Assembly: GCF_000015645.1 (NCBI RefSeq)
Contig: NC_008816.1
Coordinates: forward strand, 496,001-560,000
From: Prochlorococcus marinus str. AS9601
GTDB lineage: Bacteria; Cyanobacteriota; Cyanobacteriia; PCC-6307; Cyanobiaceae
Direction: 5' to 3'
Length of the DNA: 64,000 nt
The notes beneath the pieces were generated by a model, which ran no database searches, was not told the DNA's origin, and saw nothing but the letters and a program-made list of their open reading frames with translations. The number at the start of each line of letters is the position of its first letter. Positions within the stretch are counted from its first letter, which is position 1. The translations under genes and the position numbers were made by a program. Below, piece by piece: positions 40,512 to 51,015 of the stretch.

Positions 40512-41252
40512 TTAAACCCATAAATCTTTATTTGCTCTTAAAAAAGTAAATTCTTCTAAATTTTTTGCTCTTAAGAAAAGGTTTATTTTCATCTCTTCAT
40601 CTAGTAAAAATGGAATTGTCAATTCGTTAAGTGAAAGTTTTTTTTCAACTTCCGAAAGTTTATTTTTTATATCTTGATCTTTTGGCTTTAGATTCAATGC
40701 CCACAATATATTTGCCTTTGTATATTCATGTGCACAATATATGAGAGTATTTTTTGGTAAAGATTTGATTCTTTCTAGTGAAGAATACATTTGTTGATAA
40801 GTTCCCTCAAAAATTCTTCCACATCCTCCAGAAAACAATGTGTCACCAATAAAAAGAACAGGATTTTCCCCATTCAAAAAGAAGGCAATATGTGAGCTTG
40901 TATGTCCTAATACTTCAATTATTTTTACTTCTTCCCCTAAAATGTTTAAAGTTTCTCCATCTTCAACAGATACATTTTGAAAAGGGATTCGCTTTTTTTC
41001 TTTGGAGGAAGCAATCACCTTTACATTTGGCCATTTTTCAATAAGAGACTTCGTCCCTCCAATATGGTCTGAATGATGATGAGTTTGCAAAATAGCTTCT
41101 AAGTGAAAATTGTTTTCATTTATATATCTAATAACTGGTTCGTGTACAGATGGATCTATAACTACAACGGATTTATCTTTTGCCATCAACCATATGACGT
41201 TATCACTTAAAACTCTAAGTCCGATTATATTTCGAGCTTTATTAAATTCCAT
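40512..41252 (-). CDS. gloB: Hydroxyacylglutathione hydrolase (glyoxalase II)
   Basis: This metallo-beta-lactamase-fold enzyme cleaves S-lactoylglutathione. It has the metal motif TIHHH-type [12 protein letters not shown], then [11 protein letters not shown], and [18 protein letters not shown]. The frame is open back to 41423 across the start of hisG, but family proteins begin close to [18 protein letters not shown], so I start at ATG 41252, giving 246 residues. It is divergent from hisG with 40 bp between start codons. Glutathione reductase lies 8 kb away. Confidence 0.94.
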
Positions 41253-41292
41253 TGTTAAATTAGAATGAAGAATCCTTGGAAGAAATTGATCT

Positions 41293-41931
41293 ATGATTAC
41301 TATAGCTTTACCAAAAGGAGCTCTGTTAAAAGATTCAATTTCAACTTTTAAAAAAGCTGGGTTAGATTTCTCTAATGCGTTGGAAGAAAATAATAGATCA
41401 TTAACCTTTGAATCAAATTGCAAACGGGCAAAAGCTCTATTAGTAAGAAATGGAGATGTTCCTGTTTATGTAAGTTATGGTCAGGCTGATTTGGGTATTG
41501 TTGGGTATGACGTTTTACGAGAATCTGAATTAAAAGTCGCAAAATTATTAGATTTAGGATTTGGGGGTTGTCATATGTCGTTGGCGGTTAAGAAAAATAG
41601 CAATTATTTAAAACCAACCGATCTTCCAGCGAATTGTAAAGTAGCAAGTAAATTTATAAAAACAGCAAGATCTTATTTTGAAGAATTAAATATTCCTGTA
41701 GAAATAGTACATTTGACGGGATCAGTAGAGCTTGGTCCTATTACAGGTATGGCAGAGGCAATAGTTGATTTGGTGGCAACCGGAAAGACTCTCAAAGAGA
41801 ATGGTTTAATTAAAATAGATGATCTTTATTACTCGACTGCAAGACTAATTGGAAATCCTTTATCGATGAGGTTAGATGATAATCATCTCAGAGATACAAT
41901 TTTATCAATAGAATCAACTAATGCTTTATAG
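41293..41931 (+). CDS. hisG: ATP phosphoribosyltransferase, short form
   Basis: This 212-residue enzyme catalyses the first step of histidine synthesis. It starts [16 protein letters not shown], has [11 protein letters not shown], and the PRPP loop [18 protein letters not shown]. The short form lacks the regulatory C-terminal domain and needs HisZ, which is not in the window. It begins 40 bp from gloB and ends 12 bp before the ABC transporter gene. Confidence 0.96.
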
Positions 41932-41943
41932 AAGATTAGCTAA

Positions 41944-43740
41944 ATGTTTTTTAAAGATTTTAGAAGGATTAAAAAGTTAGGTAAATATTTAACAAAAGAT
42001 AAAAAAACAATCTATCTAATCTTGATAGTTTTGTTACCTGTTTCTTTTTCTGGAGCTATTCAACCATTATTAGTTGGACAAGCAATTACTATTCTAAAGA
42101 AAGAAACTACAGATGTTTGGCTAAGTAAAACTTTCTTTGGGCAGTCGATAAATGCCATTATCGTAACTTTATTTATAACTGTTTTATTCAGATTAGTTCT
42201 GCAGGGATACCAAACTTACAATATCCAAGCAGTTGGACAACGTTTGACAGCAAGAATAAGAAGAGAACTTTTTGATCATTCAATATCTTTATCTCTTAAG
42301 TATCACGATAAAATGCCTGTGGGGAAATTATTAACAAGATTAACAAATGATGTTGATGCTTTAGCCGAGGTTTTTGGTAGTGGGGCAGTAGGAGTCATTG
42401 CTGACTTCGTTAGTCTGATAGTAATTTCTTTGACAATGCTGTCAATTGATCGGGGGCTTGCCATTTTATTACTTTTGACTCAAATCCCAGTTTCATATTT
42501 TATTATCTGGCTTCAAAAACGTTACAGAAGAGCCAATTATCAAGTAAGGGAAGAATTGTCTCAACTAAACTCTGATTTTCAAGAGAATCTTCAAGGTTTA
42601 GAAGTCGTTCAGATGTTCAGAAGAGAGGCTTTTAATAGCAAGAAATTTTCCAAAACTGGAGATGCTTATAAGAAAGCAGTTAATGGAACAATATTTTATG
42701 ACAGTAGTATTTCAGCGTTTATAGAATGGATCTCTCTTGCTGCAGTTTCCTTGGTTTTGGCAGTTGGAGGATATCTTGTTACTTCTGGAAATATTGGTTT
42801 AGGAACATTAACAACTTTTATTTTATATTCCCAAAGACTTTTTGAACCTTTAAGGCAGCTTGCAGAAAGATTTACTCAAATACAAGGAGGTTTAACAGCT
42901 GTAGAAAGAATAAACGAATTATTGGACGAAGAAATACAGATTAAGGACTCTGCTTCCGCAAAACATTTTTTAGAAAATGCTAAAAATGTAAATAAAAAAT
43001 TTAAGGGCAAAATTGAGTTCAAAAATGTTAATTTTTTCTACAACGAAGGAGAACACATTATAAAGAATTTATCTTTCAAGATTAACCCTGGAGAGCATGT
43101 TGCTTTTGTAGGTCCAACTGGTTCAGGTAAGACAACCATAATAAGACTATTGTGTAGATTGTATGAACCTCAATCGGGTCAAATTTTAATCGATGATATA
43201 GATATCAAAGATATTCCTATTGCAACTCTTAGAAATATGTTGGGAGTAGTTTTGCAAGATACCTTTATCTTTAGTGGAAATGTCGCAGATAATTTAAAAC
43301 TGAATTCGAATCTAGACAATTTTGTATTAGAAAATCTTTGTTACGAATTAGGGTTAGATAATTTGCTAAAAAAATTACCAGAAGGTTTGAACACCTCACT
43401 AAGAGAAAGAGGGGGAAATCTCTCTTCTGGAGAGAGACAACTTCTTTCCGTAGCTCGAGTAGCGATTAGAAATCCTGTTGTTTTAATAATGGACGAAGCA
43501 ACAGCGTTTATGGATCCCTCAACAGAAGCTACTTTGCAGAAAGATCTTGAGAGAATTCTGTCAAAAAGAACAGCATTAGTAATAGCTCATAGATTAGCAA
43601 CTATTGAAAGTTCTGATAAGATTTTAGTCTTGAAAGGGGGATCATTAGTTGAGGAGGGAACGCATAGTGAATTAAGACTTAAAAAGGGTTTATATTTTCA
43701 GCTCTCTGAGCTTCAACAAAAGGGATTCGTGAATTTTTAA
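41944..43740 (+). CDS. ABC exporter, fused membrane and ATPase domains (MdlB-like)
   Basis: This 598-residue half-transporter has an N-terminal type I exporter membrane domain (about residues 20-310, six TM helices) and a C-terminal ATPase. The ATPase shows Walker A GPTGSGKTT, Q-loop GVVLQDTFIF, signature LSSGERQ, Walker B VVLIMDEAT and H-loop IAHRLATI. It probably works as a homodimer. The substrate (lipid, drug or peptide) cannot be told. Its TAA overlaps the next ATG by one base (TAATG), which couples it to the GNAT protein. Confidence 0.93.
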   Translation: MFFKDFRRIKKLGKYLTKDKKTIYLILIVLLPVSFSGAIQPLLVGQAITILKKETTDVWLSKTFFGQSINAIIVTLFITVLFRLVLQGYQTYNIQAVGQRLTARIRRELFDHSISLSLKYHDKMPVGKLLTRLTNDVDALAEVFGSGAVGVIADFVSLIVISLTMLSIDRGLAILLLLTQIPVSYFIIWLQKRYRRANYQVREELSQLNSDFQENLQGLEVVQMFRREAFNSKKFSKTGDAYKKAVNGTIFYDSSISAFIEWISLAAVSLVLAVGGYLVTSGNIGLGTLTTFILYSQRLFEPLRQLAERFTQIQGGLTAVERINELLDEEIQIKDSASAKHFLENAKNVNKKFKGKIEFKNVNFFYNEGEHIIKNLSFKINPGEHVAFVGPTGSGKTTIIRLLCRLYEPQSGQILIDDIDIKDIPIATLRNMLGVVLQDTFIFSGNVADNLKLNSNLDNFVLENLCYELGLDNLLKKLPEGLNTSLRERGGNLSSGERQLLSVARVAIRNPVVLIMDEATAFMDPSTEATLQKDLERILSKRTALVIAHRLATIESSDKILVLKGGSLVEEGTHSELRLKKGLYFQLSELQQKGFVNF

Positions 43741-44270
43741 TGATTTTTAGAAACCAAGGATCGTTAATAAAAAAATCAAACAGTATATCAAAGGATGAGC
43801 TGATAGATCTCTATGGTTTAAATTCTTATGAGTTCACTCAAACAACTAAAGAAGAAATATTTGTATGTAGTAAAAATAAAGATTTAGATCTAATAGAACT
43901 AGATCAACTTTTGCAAACTGTTGGTTGGAGCAGAAGGCCAATAAGGAGAGTAAAAAGAGCTTTAGATTACAGTATTTTGGTGGTTGGGTTATGGCGTCAT
44001 GATGATAAATTTCCCAGACTAGTTGGATTTGCAAGATGCACTGGCGATGGAATTCTAGAAGCAACAGTTTGGGATGTGGCTATTAACCCTGTCTATCAAG
44101 GACTTGGATTGGGGAAAGAGATAATGAGATATGTCCTAAAAGAATTGAAAAATATTGGCATTTCTAAAGTAACCCTTTTTGCTGATGCTGAAGTGGTTTC
44201 ATTTTACAAAAGACAAGGTTGGATTTTAGAACCTAGAGGGTCGAAATGTGCTTTTTGGTATGCAAATTAA
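43740..44270 (+). CDS. GNAT-family N-acetyltransferase
   Basis: This 176-residue protein has the GNAT acetyl-CoA motif QGLGLGKEIMRYVLKEL (about 120-136) and the C-terminal FYKRQGW. The N-terminal part (about 1-55) is an extra region. It resembles the cyanobacterial/plastid GNAT-like proteins (SRRPIRRVKRAL). The substrate is unknown. It overlaps the ABC transporter stop by one base and ends directly at the stop of the convergent glycosyltransferase gene (no gap). Confidence 0.88.
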   Translation: MIFRNQGSLIKKSNSISKDELIDLYGLNSYEFTQTTKEEIFVCSKNKDLDLIELDQLLQTVGWSRRPIRRVKRALDYSILVVGLWRHDDKFPRLVGFARCTGDGILEATVWDVAINPVYQGLGLGKEIMRYVLKELKNIGISKVTLFADAEVVSFYKRQGWILEPRGSKCAFWYAN

Positions 44271-44954
44271 TCATTTTTTGTAGTAGTCAGAATATATAGA
44301 TTTTAACGATTCGCCTTTTAACCATCTTCTTCTAAAGTGCCAGTTCTTAATTGCTTGGAGAAAAATATTAGTTCTTTCCCATTTCCTTGAACTTATAAAA
44401 ATAGGAAAATTTAATTGTTTTAAATCTTTTTTTTTGTTTAATCTCATTAAAAAATCTACATCTTCCATCAAAGGTATATTTCTAAATCCATTATTCTTAA
44501 AATAGATCGTTCTATGAATTATTAAACCTTGATCACCATACGGTTGTTTAAAAAATTTACTTCTAATATTTACGAGAATTTCGAGAACTCTATAAATTAT
44601 ATTTTTGTGATTAATTTTGAATTCAAAATAGTAAATAATATTCTTGTTTCCCTTTAAAAATGAGTTTATTTTTTTAAACCAATCATGAGTTAATCTTGTG
44701 TCTGCATGTAAAAATATGAGCCACTCTCCTTTTGAATTTTTAGCTCCAATATCTAATTGTAAACCTCGATTCCTTTCTTTGGATATAAATACTTTTGCTC
44801 CATAAATATTTGCTATATCGATAGTTTTATCTTCACTTCCAGAATCAACAATTATGATTTCGCCCTCTTCCTGAATACTTGACAAGTCTGAAAGCAATAA
44901 TGGCAAATTACTAGCTTCATTAATAGTTGGAATGATAATTGAAATTTTTGACAA
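44271..44954 (-). CDS. Glycosyltransferase family 2 (TIGR04283-like)
   Basis: This 227-residue GT-A enzyme has ISIIIPTINEASNLPLLLSDL, VDSGSEDKTIDIA, the DxD-like HADTR, and PYGDQGLIIHR. That set matches the TIGR04283 type, which is often next to TIGR04282 proteins, as here (5 bp apart). This pair has been proposed to act in arsenosugar or related small-molecule glycosylation in cyanobacteria. The substrate is not read from sequence. No TM segment is evident. Confidence 0.88.
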   Translation of the reverse strand: MSKISIIIPTINEASNLPLLLSDLSSIQEEGEIIIVDSGSEDKTIDIANIYGAKVFISKERNRGLQLDIGAKNSKGEWLIFLHADTRLTHDWFKKINSFLKGNKNIIYYFEFKINHKNIIYRVLEILVNIRSKFFKQPYGDQGLIIHRTIYFKNNGFRNIPLMEDVDFLMRLNKKKDLKQLNFPIFISSRKWERTNIFLQAIKNWHFRRRWLKGESLKSIYSDYYKK

Positions 44955-44959
44955 GTCGA

Positions 44960-45595
44960 TTATTTTCTATTTTCAATATCAATAATTGTATCTATATCTA
45001 TTTTTTTATCTAGAAACTTGTATTTTAATTTTTTAGAAGCAAAATTATCAATTGTATTTTGAAGAACATTTTCTGTTCCCCACTTTATGTTGATAAAAGG
45101 TAAATATGAATGTGATAACATTATTTTTTCTGATAAACCGATAAGCCAATATCCTCCATCGTTAGATGGTCCTAAAATAAGATCATTATGTTGAAGCTCT
45201 TTTAGAGTATTCAATAGATCTTGATGGCATAAATCTGGAAGGTCAGTACCAATAAAAATAATATTTTTGATCTTATGCTTTGCACAAAATTTTTTGTTGA
45301 TAGTTATTTGCCGTTTCATTTTTTCTCCCAAGCAGCCTTTCCCCTGCAAATTAAATTTTTTGATGCCTAATTCTCTAGACCATTTTCTACAATTTCCTAC
45401 TCCCAAACCAGTTATGGCAATAGAAATATCAAGCAGTTTATTTTCTTGAAGAAATTTTGCAACTGAAATAGTGTGTTTGGTCATTACACTTTGTATTTTC
45501 GCCGAATTACTTTTACCTATATCTTTTGATAATCTTGTTTTGCATCTTCCAAAACCATGCCATTTCGCCATGATAATAAGTAATGCTTTATCCAA
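44960..45595 (-). CDS. TIGR04282-type (DUF2064) glycosyltransferase-like protein
   Basis: The protein has the DUF2064 pattern: ALLIIMAKWHGFGRCKTRLSKDIG, GCLGEKM, IFIGTDLPDL and GPSNDGGYWLIGL. The frame is open to 45736, but the upstream part is Asn/Ile/Phe rich and outside the family, and a start there would leave only 28 bp to dnaA. I start at TTG 45595, six residues before the first conserved strand, giving 211 residues. Alternative starts a few codons either side are possible. It pairs with the GT2 gene 5 bp downstream. Confidence 0.82.
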   Translation of the reverse strand: MDKALLIIMAKWHGFGRCKTRLSKDIGKSNSAKIQSVMTKHTISVAKFLQENKLLDISIAITGLGVGNCRKWSRELGIKKFNLQGKGCLGEKMKRQITINKKFCAKHKIKNIIFIGTDLPDLCHQDLLNTLKELQHNDLILGPSNDGGYWLIGLSEKIMLSHSYLPFINIKWGTENVLQNTIDNFASKKLKYKFLDKKIDIDTIIDIENRK

Positions 45596-45764
45596 TAATT
45601 TAGAGAAATTTAAAATAATTATATGCCTATTAAAAAATATAAAATTTATTTTTATAAATTTAGTCGATACTTTGTTAAATAATTTTAAATTTGTCGTGAT
45701 CTTGTGATTTGATAATGGCCAATTATTAAATTCCAACTAGATTGATAATCTAGAGAATAAAACT

Positions 45765-47159
45765 TTGCAAGCAACTAATCCTATTTGGGCGGAAGTTCAA
45801 CAATCACTCCAAAAAACTTTAAGTAAGCCTTCATTTGAGACATGGATAAGGCCTGCTAAGTTTAATTGTTTTGAAAATGGCTTATTAACTTTAATCGCCC
45901 CAAATACATTTTCTAGTGATTGGTTGAGAAAGAATTATTGTGAAACTATTGAAAAAGCTGCGAAGGAAATCTGCGGTCATGATGTAAAAGTTGTTTTTAA
46001 ATCTGAAACGAATACCAGCAGCGATTTATCAAATGAAGATAAAGCTAACGAAAAGAATGTTCATCATAAAACAAGATCTTTTTCTAGTAATAACCAAAAT
46101 AATTCTTCAAAAAATCAATTCAAAAATCCTAATGGTTTAAATTTACGCTACGTCTTTAAAAGATTTGTTGTAGGTCCAAATAGTAGGTTGGCTCATGCCG
46201 CAGCTTTAGCCGTTGCCGAATCTCCTGGGAGAGAATTCAATCCATTATTTATTTGTGGAGGAGTAGGCCTTGGTAAGACTCATTTAATGCAAGCAATAGG
46301 TCATTATCGAGTAGAAATAGATCCAGAAGCAAAAGTTAAATATGTATCTACAGAGACTTTTACAAATGATGTTATTAGTGGTATTCGAAGAGATGGAATG
46401 ACAGCTATACGAGATAAATATAGAAATGTAGATTTGATTTTAATAGATGATATACAGTTCTTAGAAGGCAAAGAGTATACACAGGAAGAATTCTTTCATA
46501 CTTTTAACGCACTTCACGAATCAGGAAGTCAAATAGTTATTGCAAGTGACAGACCACCAAATCAGTTGTCGGGAATTCAAGAGAGATTAATTTCTAGGTT
46601 CTCAATGGGTATGACCGCAGATATTCAACCACCTGACCTTGAGACGAGGACAGCCATCCTTCAAAAAAAGGCAGAACAAGAGAGGATGAGTCTTCCAAGA
46701 GATTTAATTCAATTTATAGCAGGAAGATTCACTTCGAATATTCGAGAATTGGAAGGAGCATTTACTAGAGCTGTTGCATTTGCATCAATAACAGGCTTGC
46801 CAATGACAGTTCAATCAATTGCTCCAATGCTTGATCCTAATAGTGTTGGTGTAGTCGTTACTCCAAAACAAGTTATTAATAAAGTGTCAGATTTCTTTAA
46901 AGTTTCTACTGATGAATTGATCAGTTCAAGTAGGAGAAAACCAGTAAGTCAAGCTAGACAAATAGGTATGTATCTTATGAGACATGGTACGGATCTAAGC
47001 CTACCAAGAATTGGAGATGAGTTTGGGGGTAAGGACCATACAACAGTTATGTATGCTATTGAACAAGTTGAAAAAAAGTTATCTATTGATCCAAATATTG
47101 CAAGTCAAGTTCAAAAAATAAGAGATTTACTTCAAATAGATTCGAGAAAAAATTTATAG
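45765..47159 (+). CDS. dnaA: Chromosomal replication initiator DnaA
   Basis: This 464-residue protein starts at TTG ([15 protein letters not shown]). Domain I is at about 1-80, a polar Ser/Asn-rich linker at about 81-125, the AAA+ domain with Walker [12 protein letters not shown] (G165-K171) and Walker [13 protein letters not shown], and domain IV with the DnaA-box binding signature [16 protein letters not shown]. No cluster of DnaA boxes is seen on either side and dnaN is not adjacent, so this is probably not the origin. Cyanobacterial dnaA often lies away from oriC. It ends 2 bp from the convergent GST gene. Confidence 0.97.
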   Translation: MQATNPIWAEVQQSLQKTLSKPSFETWIRPAKFNCFENGLLTLIAPNTFSSDWLRKNYCETIEKAAKEICGHDVKVVFKSETNTSSDLSNEDKANEKNVHHKTRSFSSNNQNNSSKNQFKNPNGLNLRYVFKRFVVGPNSRLAHAAALAVAESPGREFNPLFICGGVGLGKTHLMQAIGHYRVEIDPEAKVKYVSTETFTNDVISGIRRDGMTAIRDKYRNVDLILIDDIQFLEGKEYTQEEFFHTFNALHESGSQIVIASDRPPNQLSGIQERLISRFSMGMTADIQPPDLETRTAILQKKAEQERMSLPRDLIQFIAGRFTSNIRELEGAFTRAVAFASITGLPMTVQSIAPMLDPNSVGVVVTPKQVINKVSDFFKVSTDELISSSRRKPVSQARQIGMYLMRHGTDLSLPRIGDEFGGKDHTTVMYAIEQVEKKLSIDPNIASQVQKIRDLLQIDSRKNL

Positions 47160-47161
47160 TT

Positions 47162-48397
47162 TTACTTATAACTAGAAATGAAATTTATTGGATCTTGATC
47201 ATATCGATGCCTAAAAGGTATCTTATCTATTTCATTGATGTTACTAAGCGATTCAATTTTATTTAATGATTGCCTTAATAACCTTGCTGAAATAATTGGC
47301 ATATCTCTTGGAACTGAGATTCTGTTTTTTAAGTATCTTAGAGAGATTCCTGAAAGTTTTTTAGGGATTAATACTTCACCTGTGATCATATGGCTCAAAG
47401 CTGATCTCAATGATTCGTCAAAGGATTCTTTATTGTATGGATTTACCTTTAGTAAATTGTCTTTATGCTTTATCACTCTTTTAAGAGCAATTGTTGCATA
47501 ATATTTTGACTCATAATTTTGGTTTAATTCATAATTACCTAAACCCTCCCCAGTATCTATTAGTTTAGAGAAAGTAATCTGTTGTTCATTGCTTTCTTTA
47601 TAGCATCCTCCCATTTGTGGAGGTAAATCATGAGAATGAGTATGAAAATCTCCTTGAGTGCCTCTATAAGCACTTGTCCCCTCAAAAAGGGTAAGCCAGT
47701 TATCTACATGACGATAATTAGATCTTAAATTAAACCCTTTGTAATAAATAAGTGATGCATTCATTCTCTCCATATAGGGAATAAAAATTATATCTCCAAC
47801 ACCAGGCTCTAAATCACCCGTGTTAGAAACTGATGGATCAACAAACCCTGATTTTGAGCTACTTAAGATTTCATCGAGTTTAGAAATGGATTCTTTAAAT
47901 CTTTTTTTTCTAAAAGAGTTATCTATAAAATTAAAGCTTTCTCGGCAGAGCCAATCACACCAGGATCTGAAAATTTCTCTTTCTAACTCTCGAATTTTGA
48001 TGAGGTGACTAGATGTTATAAAAGATCCAAGTGCTCCAAATTCATTTTCTAAAAAAGCTATGATATCGTCGCTTTCAGTGATAACTTGCTCTTTAAATTC
48101 AATTGCAGGTAATTTCCCCGATCTGACTTTTTCAAGGAACCAACTTTCTTTTTGGCCGTAGCAAAACATATTTATTTTCTTGACTCTGTATGGAATTTTC
48201 TTAAATTCAAGCCATAACCATATCTTCTGACAGTAAGGACACCAAGAATGCCTATCCCTATAAAGGGTAACTAATACATCATTTTCACTATGCCCAAATA
48301 ATCTTAAATTTGCGTAGGAATTATTTATACCATTGACTCTATCAAGATCTTCGACTTCAAATTTATTTAAATCATCCCATGTCAAAATCCCATTCAT
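47162..48397 (-). CDS. Glutathione S-transferase-like protein
   Basis: This 411-residue protein has an N-terminal thioredoxin-fold GST domain at about 30-130 with the redox motif CPYC (SWCPYCQKIWLWLEF), LPAIEF (cis-Pro) and ITESDDIIAFLE. A C-terminal all-helical GST domain follows, with extra length to 411. Long cyanobacterial GST-like proteins with CPYC may act as glutaredoxin-like reductases. The substrate is unknown. It is divergent from gor, 52 bp apart. Confidence 0.85.
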   Translation of the reverse strand: MNGILTWDDLNKFEVEDLDRVNGINNSYANLRLFGHSENDVLVTLYRDRHSWCPYCQKIWLWLEFKKIPYRVKKINMFCYGQKESWFLEKVRSGKLPAIEFKEQVITESDDIIAFLENEFGALGSFITSSHLIKIRELEREIFRSWCDWLCRESFNFIDNSFRKKRFKESISKLDEILSSSKSGFVDPSVSNTGDLEPGVGDIIFIPYMERMNASLIYYKGFNLRSNYRHVDNWLTLFEGTSAYRGTQGDFHTHSHDLPPQMGGCYKESNEQQITFSKLIDTGEGLGNYELNQNYESKYYATIALKRVIKHKDNLLKVNPYNKESFDESLRSALSHMITGEVLIPKKLSGISLRYLKNRISVPRDMPIISARLLRQSLNKIESLSNINEIDKIPFRHRYDQDPINFISSYK

Positions 48398-48449
48398 TAT
48401 TTGAATTAAAGCTATAAACTAACGTTATAATAATTGATTAAAAAAAGTC

Positions 48450-49814
48450 TTGGAATTTGAATTTGATTTAATTGTTGTTGGCGCTGGATCTGGAGGACTC
48501 GCAGCGGCTAAACGTGCGGCTAGTTATGGAGCAAAAGTCGCAATCATAGAAGCAAATCAAATAGGAGGAACTTGTGTGATAAGGGGATGTGTGCCCAAGA
48601 AATTAATGGTTTATGCAGCTAAAAGTAAAAAAAATATGGATTCTTCTGAAGGATATGGATTAAAAAATGAAGGTATTAATTTTGAATCAAATATTTTGTT
48701 GAAGAATGTTAGAGAGGAGGTTTCTAGATTAAGTAATTTACATAGAAGTTCTTTAAAAAAGTTGAATATAACTATTTTTGAAGGCTTAGGAAGATTTATT
48801 ACTCAAAATGAATTAGAAATTATTTGTTCAAACACAAAGAAAATTAAAAATAAAATAAGTTCAAAAAAAATTCTTATTTCAGTTGGAGGTAAACCAAAGA
48901 AATTAAATATTCCTGGGGTTGATTTGGCATGGACTAGTGATGATATATTTGAATTAGAAAAGTTTCCTAAATCAATATTAATAGTAGGAGGGGGATATAT
49001 TGCTTGTGAATTTGCTTCTATTTTCAGGAATTTAGGTACTGAAGTAACTCAATTAATTAGAGGTCAACATTTACTTAATGGTTTTGATGAGGATCTTTCT
49101 TCATGCCTAGAGGAATCACCTACTTTTGCTGATATCAATATAATCCCCAATACTCAATTAAATTCTATCAAAAAAGTAAATGGAAATCTGGAATCTACCT
49201 TAGACTCGGGAGATAAACTCCTAACTAATAATATTCTTATTGCTACAGGAAGAGAACCAAATCTTTTGCCTTTAAATTTAGATTTTTTAAATCTAAAGAT
49301 GGATGGCCAATATTTAGATGTCGATGAACTTAATCAAACAAGCAACGCAAATATTTTTGCAGTTGGCGATATTATAAATAAGCCAAACTTAACTCCAGTA
49401 GCAATAGAACAAGGGAGAGTTTTTTCGGATAATTTTTTTAATGACCAAAAAAGAAAAGTGAATTATGAATATATCCCTAAGGCCGTTTTTACTATTCCAG
49501 AAATTTCAACAGTTGGCTTAAGTGAGAAAAGAGCTAAAGAGATTTACTCTGAAAAAAATATAAAAATTTTCAAATGCAAATTTACCCCTATGTCTAATAC
49601 CTTTAAAAAGAATAAATCAAAATGTATGTTGAAGATTGTAGTTCATAAGCTAACTGACAAAGTCCTAGGATGTCATATGTTTGGAGAAACATCGTCTGAG
49701 ATTATTCAAATGGTATCAATTTCATTAAATGCAGGGATAACAAAAAAAGACTTTGATATTACTATGGCTTTGCATCCAACTATCTCAGAAGAATTTGTGA
49801 CTATGTATGGATAA
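48450..49814 (+). CDS. gor: Glutathione reductase
   Basis: This 454-residue flavoenzyme reduces GSSG with NADPH. It starts at TTG (LEFEFDLIVVGAGSGG). It has the FAD motif GAGSGGLAAAKRAA, the redox disulphide GGTCVIRGCVPKK, the NAD(P)H motif VGGGYIACEFASIFRNLG, FAVGDI, and the C-terminal LHPTISEEFVTMYG with the catalytic His. The length is normal. It is convergent with the CaCA antiporter, 2 bp apart. Confidence 0.96.
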   Translation: MEFEFDLIVVGAGSGGLAAAKRAASYGAKVAIIEANQIGGTCVIRGCVPKKLMVYAAKSKKNMDSSEGYGLKNEGINFESNILLKNVREEVSRLSNLHRSSLKKLNITIFEGLGRFITQNELEIICSNTKKIKNKISSKKILISVGGKPKKLNIPGVDLAWTSDDIFELEKFPKSILIVGGGYIACEFASIFRNLGTEVTQLIRGQHLLNGFDEDLSSCLEESPTFADINIIPNTQLNSIKKVNGNLESTLDSGDKLLTNNILIATGREPNLLPLNLDFLNLKMDGQYLDVDELNQTSNANIFAVGDIINKPNLTPVAIEQGRVFSDNFFNDQKRKVNYEYIPKAVFTIPEISTVGLSEKRAKEIYSEKNIKIFKCKFTPMSNTFKKNKSKCMLKIVVHKLTDKVLGCHMFGETSSEIIQMVSISLNAGITKKDFDITMALHPTISEEFVTMYG

Positions 49815-49816
49815 AA

Positions 49817-50896
49817 TTATGAATTAGAAAATTTTAATTTTTCTTGAAGAATCAGAAATGTTATAAGTAATGCAAAGTAAATAAATAAACCTATCCTTAA
49901 TTCAGAAAGGAAGTTAAATTCATTCAGGAAAAGTATCTTATCGAGAATGTAGAAAATATAAAGATTAAGCAAAATAAATCCTTCAATTCTTGTGATTTTC
50001 CCTTTGCTCCAGAAAATTGGTAAGCATGCAAAGGTAGTTAAAACCATAAAAGGTAAGTCAACTTTTATTAGACTCTGTTCAATTACTAAACCTTTAAATC
50101 CTGAAAAAATACTGCAACTTCCAAGGATTAAAAGTTGATTTAGTAAATTACTTCCTATTACATTCCCAATTGCAAGATCTGTTTTGCCTTTAAATGCAGC
50201 AATTATTGAAGTTACTAATTCTGGTAAAGATGTCCCAGTGGCGACGATAGTTAAACCAATAACAATTTCATTTACACCCAAAAGAGTAGCAAGCGTTTGA
50301 GAACCATTTACTAAAATATTTGAACCAAAGCTTAAAAGAAATATTCCCAATATTAACTTTAGTAAAATATTAAGCTTCCCTTTATGGTTATCTTTTAATT
50401 CTTCTATCTCAGGTTCAGCGTCTTTTGTCTCCTCTCCTTTCTCATTCATAGTATTTATTTCCCATATTGTATTTAAGATTAAACAAAATATTAGAAATAC
50501 CCCTGCTTGCAATGTTAATAAGCCTGTTGATGACATGGCCCAAACTGCACAAGAAATTGCCATTAAAAGAGGCACATCTCTTCTTACTATTCTGCTTTTT
50601 ACCTTAAGAGGTGTTATCAATGAGCTTATGCCCAAAACAATGAGAACATTAAAAATATTGCTTCCAATTACATTGCTTGCCGCAAGCGAATCACTGCCTT
50701 TTAAAATTGAACTCAAACTTACCAACAACTCAGGAGAGCTTGTCCCTAGAGAAACAACTGTCAAACCAATTACTATTTGAGGTATTCCTAAAATTAAAGA
50801 TAAAAATATGGCTCCTTGAATAAAAAACTCCCCTCCAGAAAAAAGTAGAACTATGCCTAAAACTATTTCTATTATTGGAAATAAAAAATCATTCAT
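49817..50896 (-). CDS. CaCA-family Na+/Ca2+ (or K+) antiporter
   Basis: This 359-residue membrane protein has two alpha-repeats: GTSSPELLVSLSSILKG...NVIGSNIFNVL near residue 52 and GTSLPELVTSIIAAFKG...NVIGSNLLNQL near residue 216. An acidic cytoplasmic loop (about 150-175) separates them. About ten TM helices are expected. The family exchanges Ca2+ for Na+ or H+. Ion choice cannot be told from motif alone. The start is 119 bp from pyrC, divergent. Confidence 0.93.
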   Translation of the reverse strand: MNDFLFPIIEIVLGIVLLFSGGEFFIQGAIFLSLILGIPQIVIGLTVVSLGTSSPELLVSLSSILKGSDSLAASNVIGSNIFNVLIVLGISSLITPLKVKSRIVRRDVPLLMAISCAVWAMSSTGLLTLQAGVFLIFCLILNTIWEINTMNEKGEETKDAEPEIEELKDNHKGKLNILLKLILGIFLLSFGSNILVNGSQTLATLLGVNEIVIGLTIVATGTSLPELVTSIIAAFKGKTDLAIGNVIGSNLLNQLLILGSCSIFSGFKGLVIEQSLIKVDLPFMVLTTFACLPIFWSKGKITRIEGFILLNLYIFYILDKILFLNEFNFLSELRIGLFIYFALLITFLILQEKLKFSNS

Positions 50897-51015
50897 ATTT
50901 AGGGTTTTTATTTAGATAATAAAAATTTTCTTAATTGGTTAATAACTATCCTCGAATATCTATAATTGATTGTCAATTTTAATTTGCTGTTAAAATTGAT
51001 TAAATAGAAAAAATC

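Noticed and set aside
45596-45764. Replication origin beside dnaA
   Set aside because: No cluster of DnaA boxes is seen either side and dnaN is not adjacent.
50535-50780. Frame of 81 codons antisense to the CaCA antiporter
   Set aside because: Shadow of the alpha-repeat coding region.
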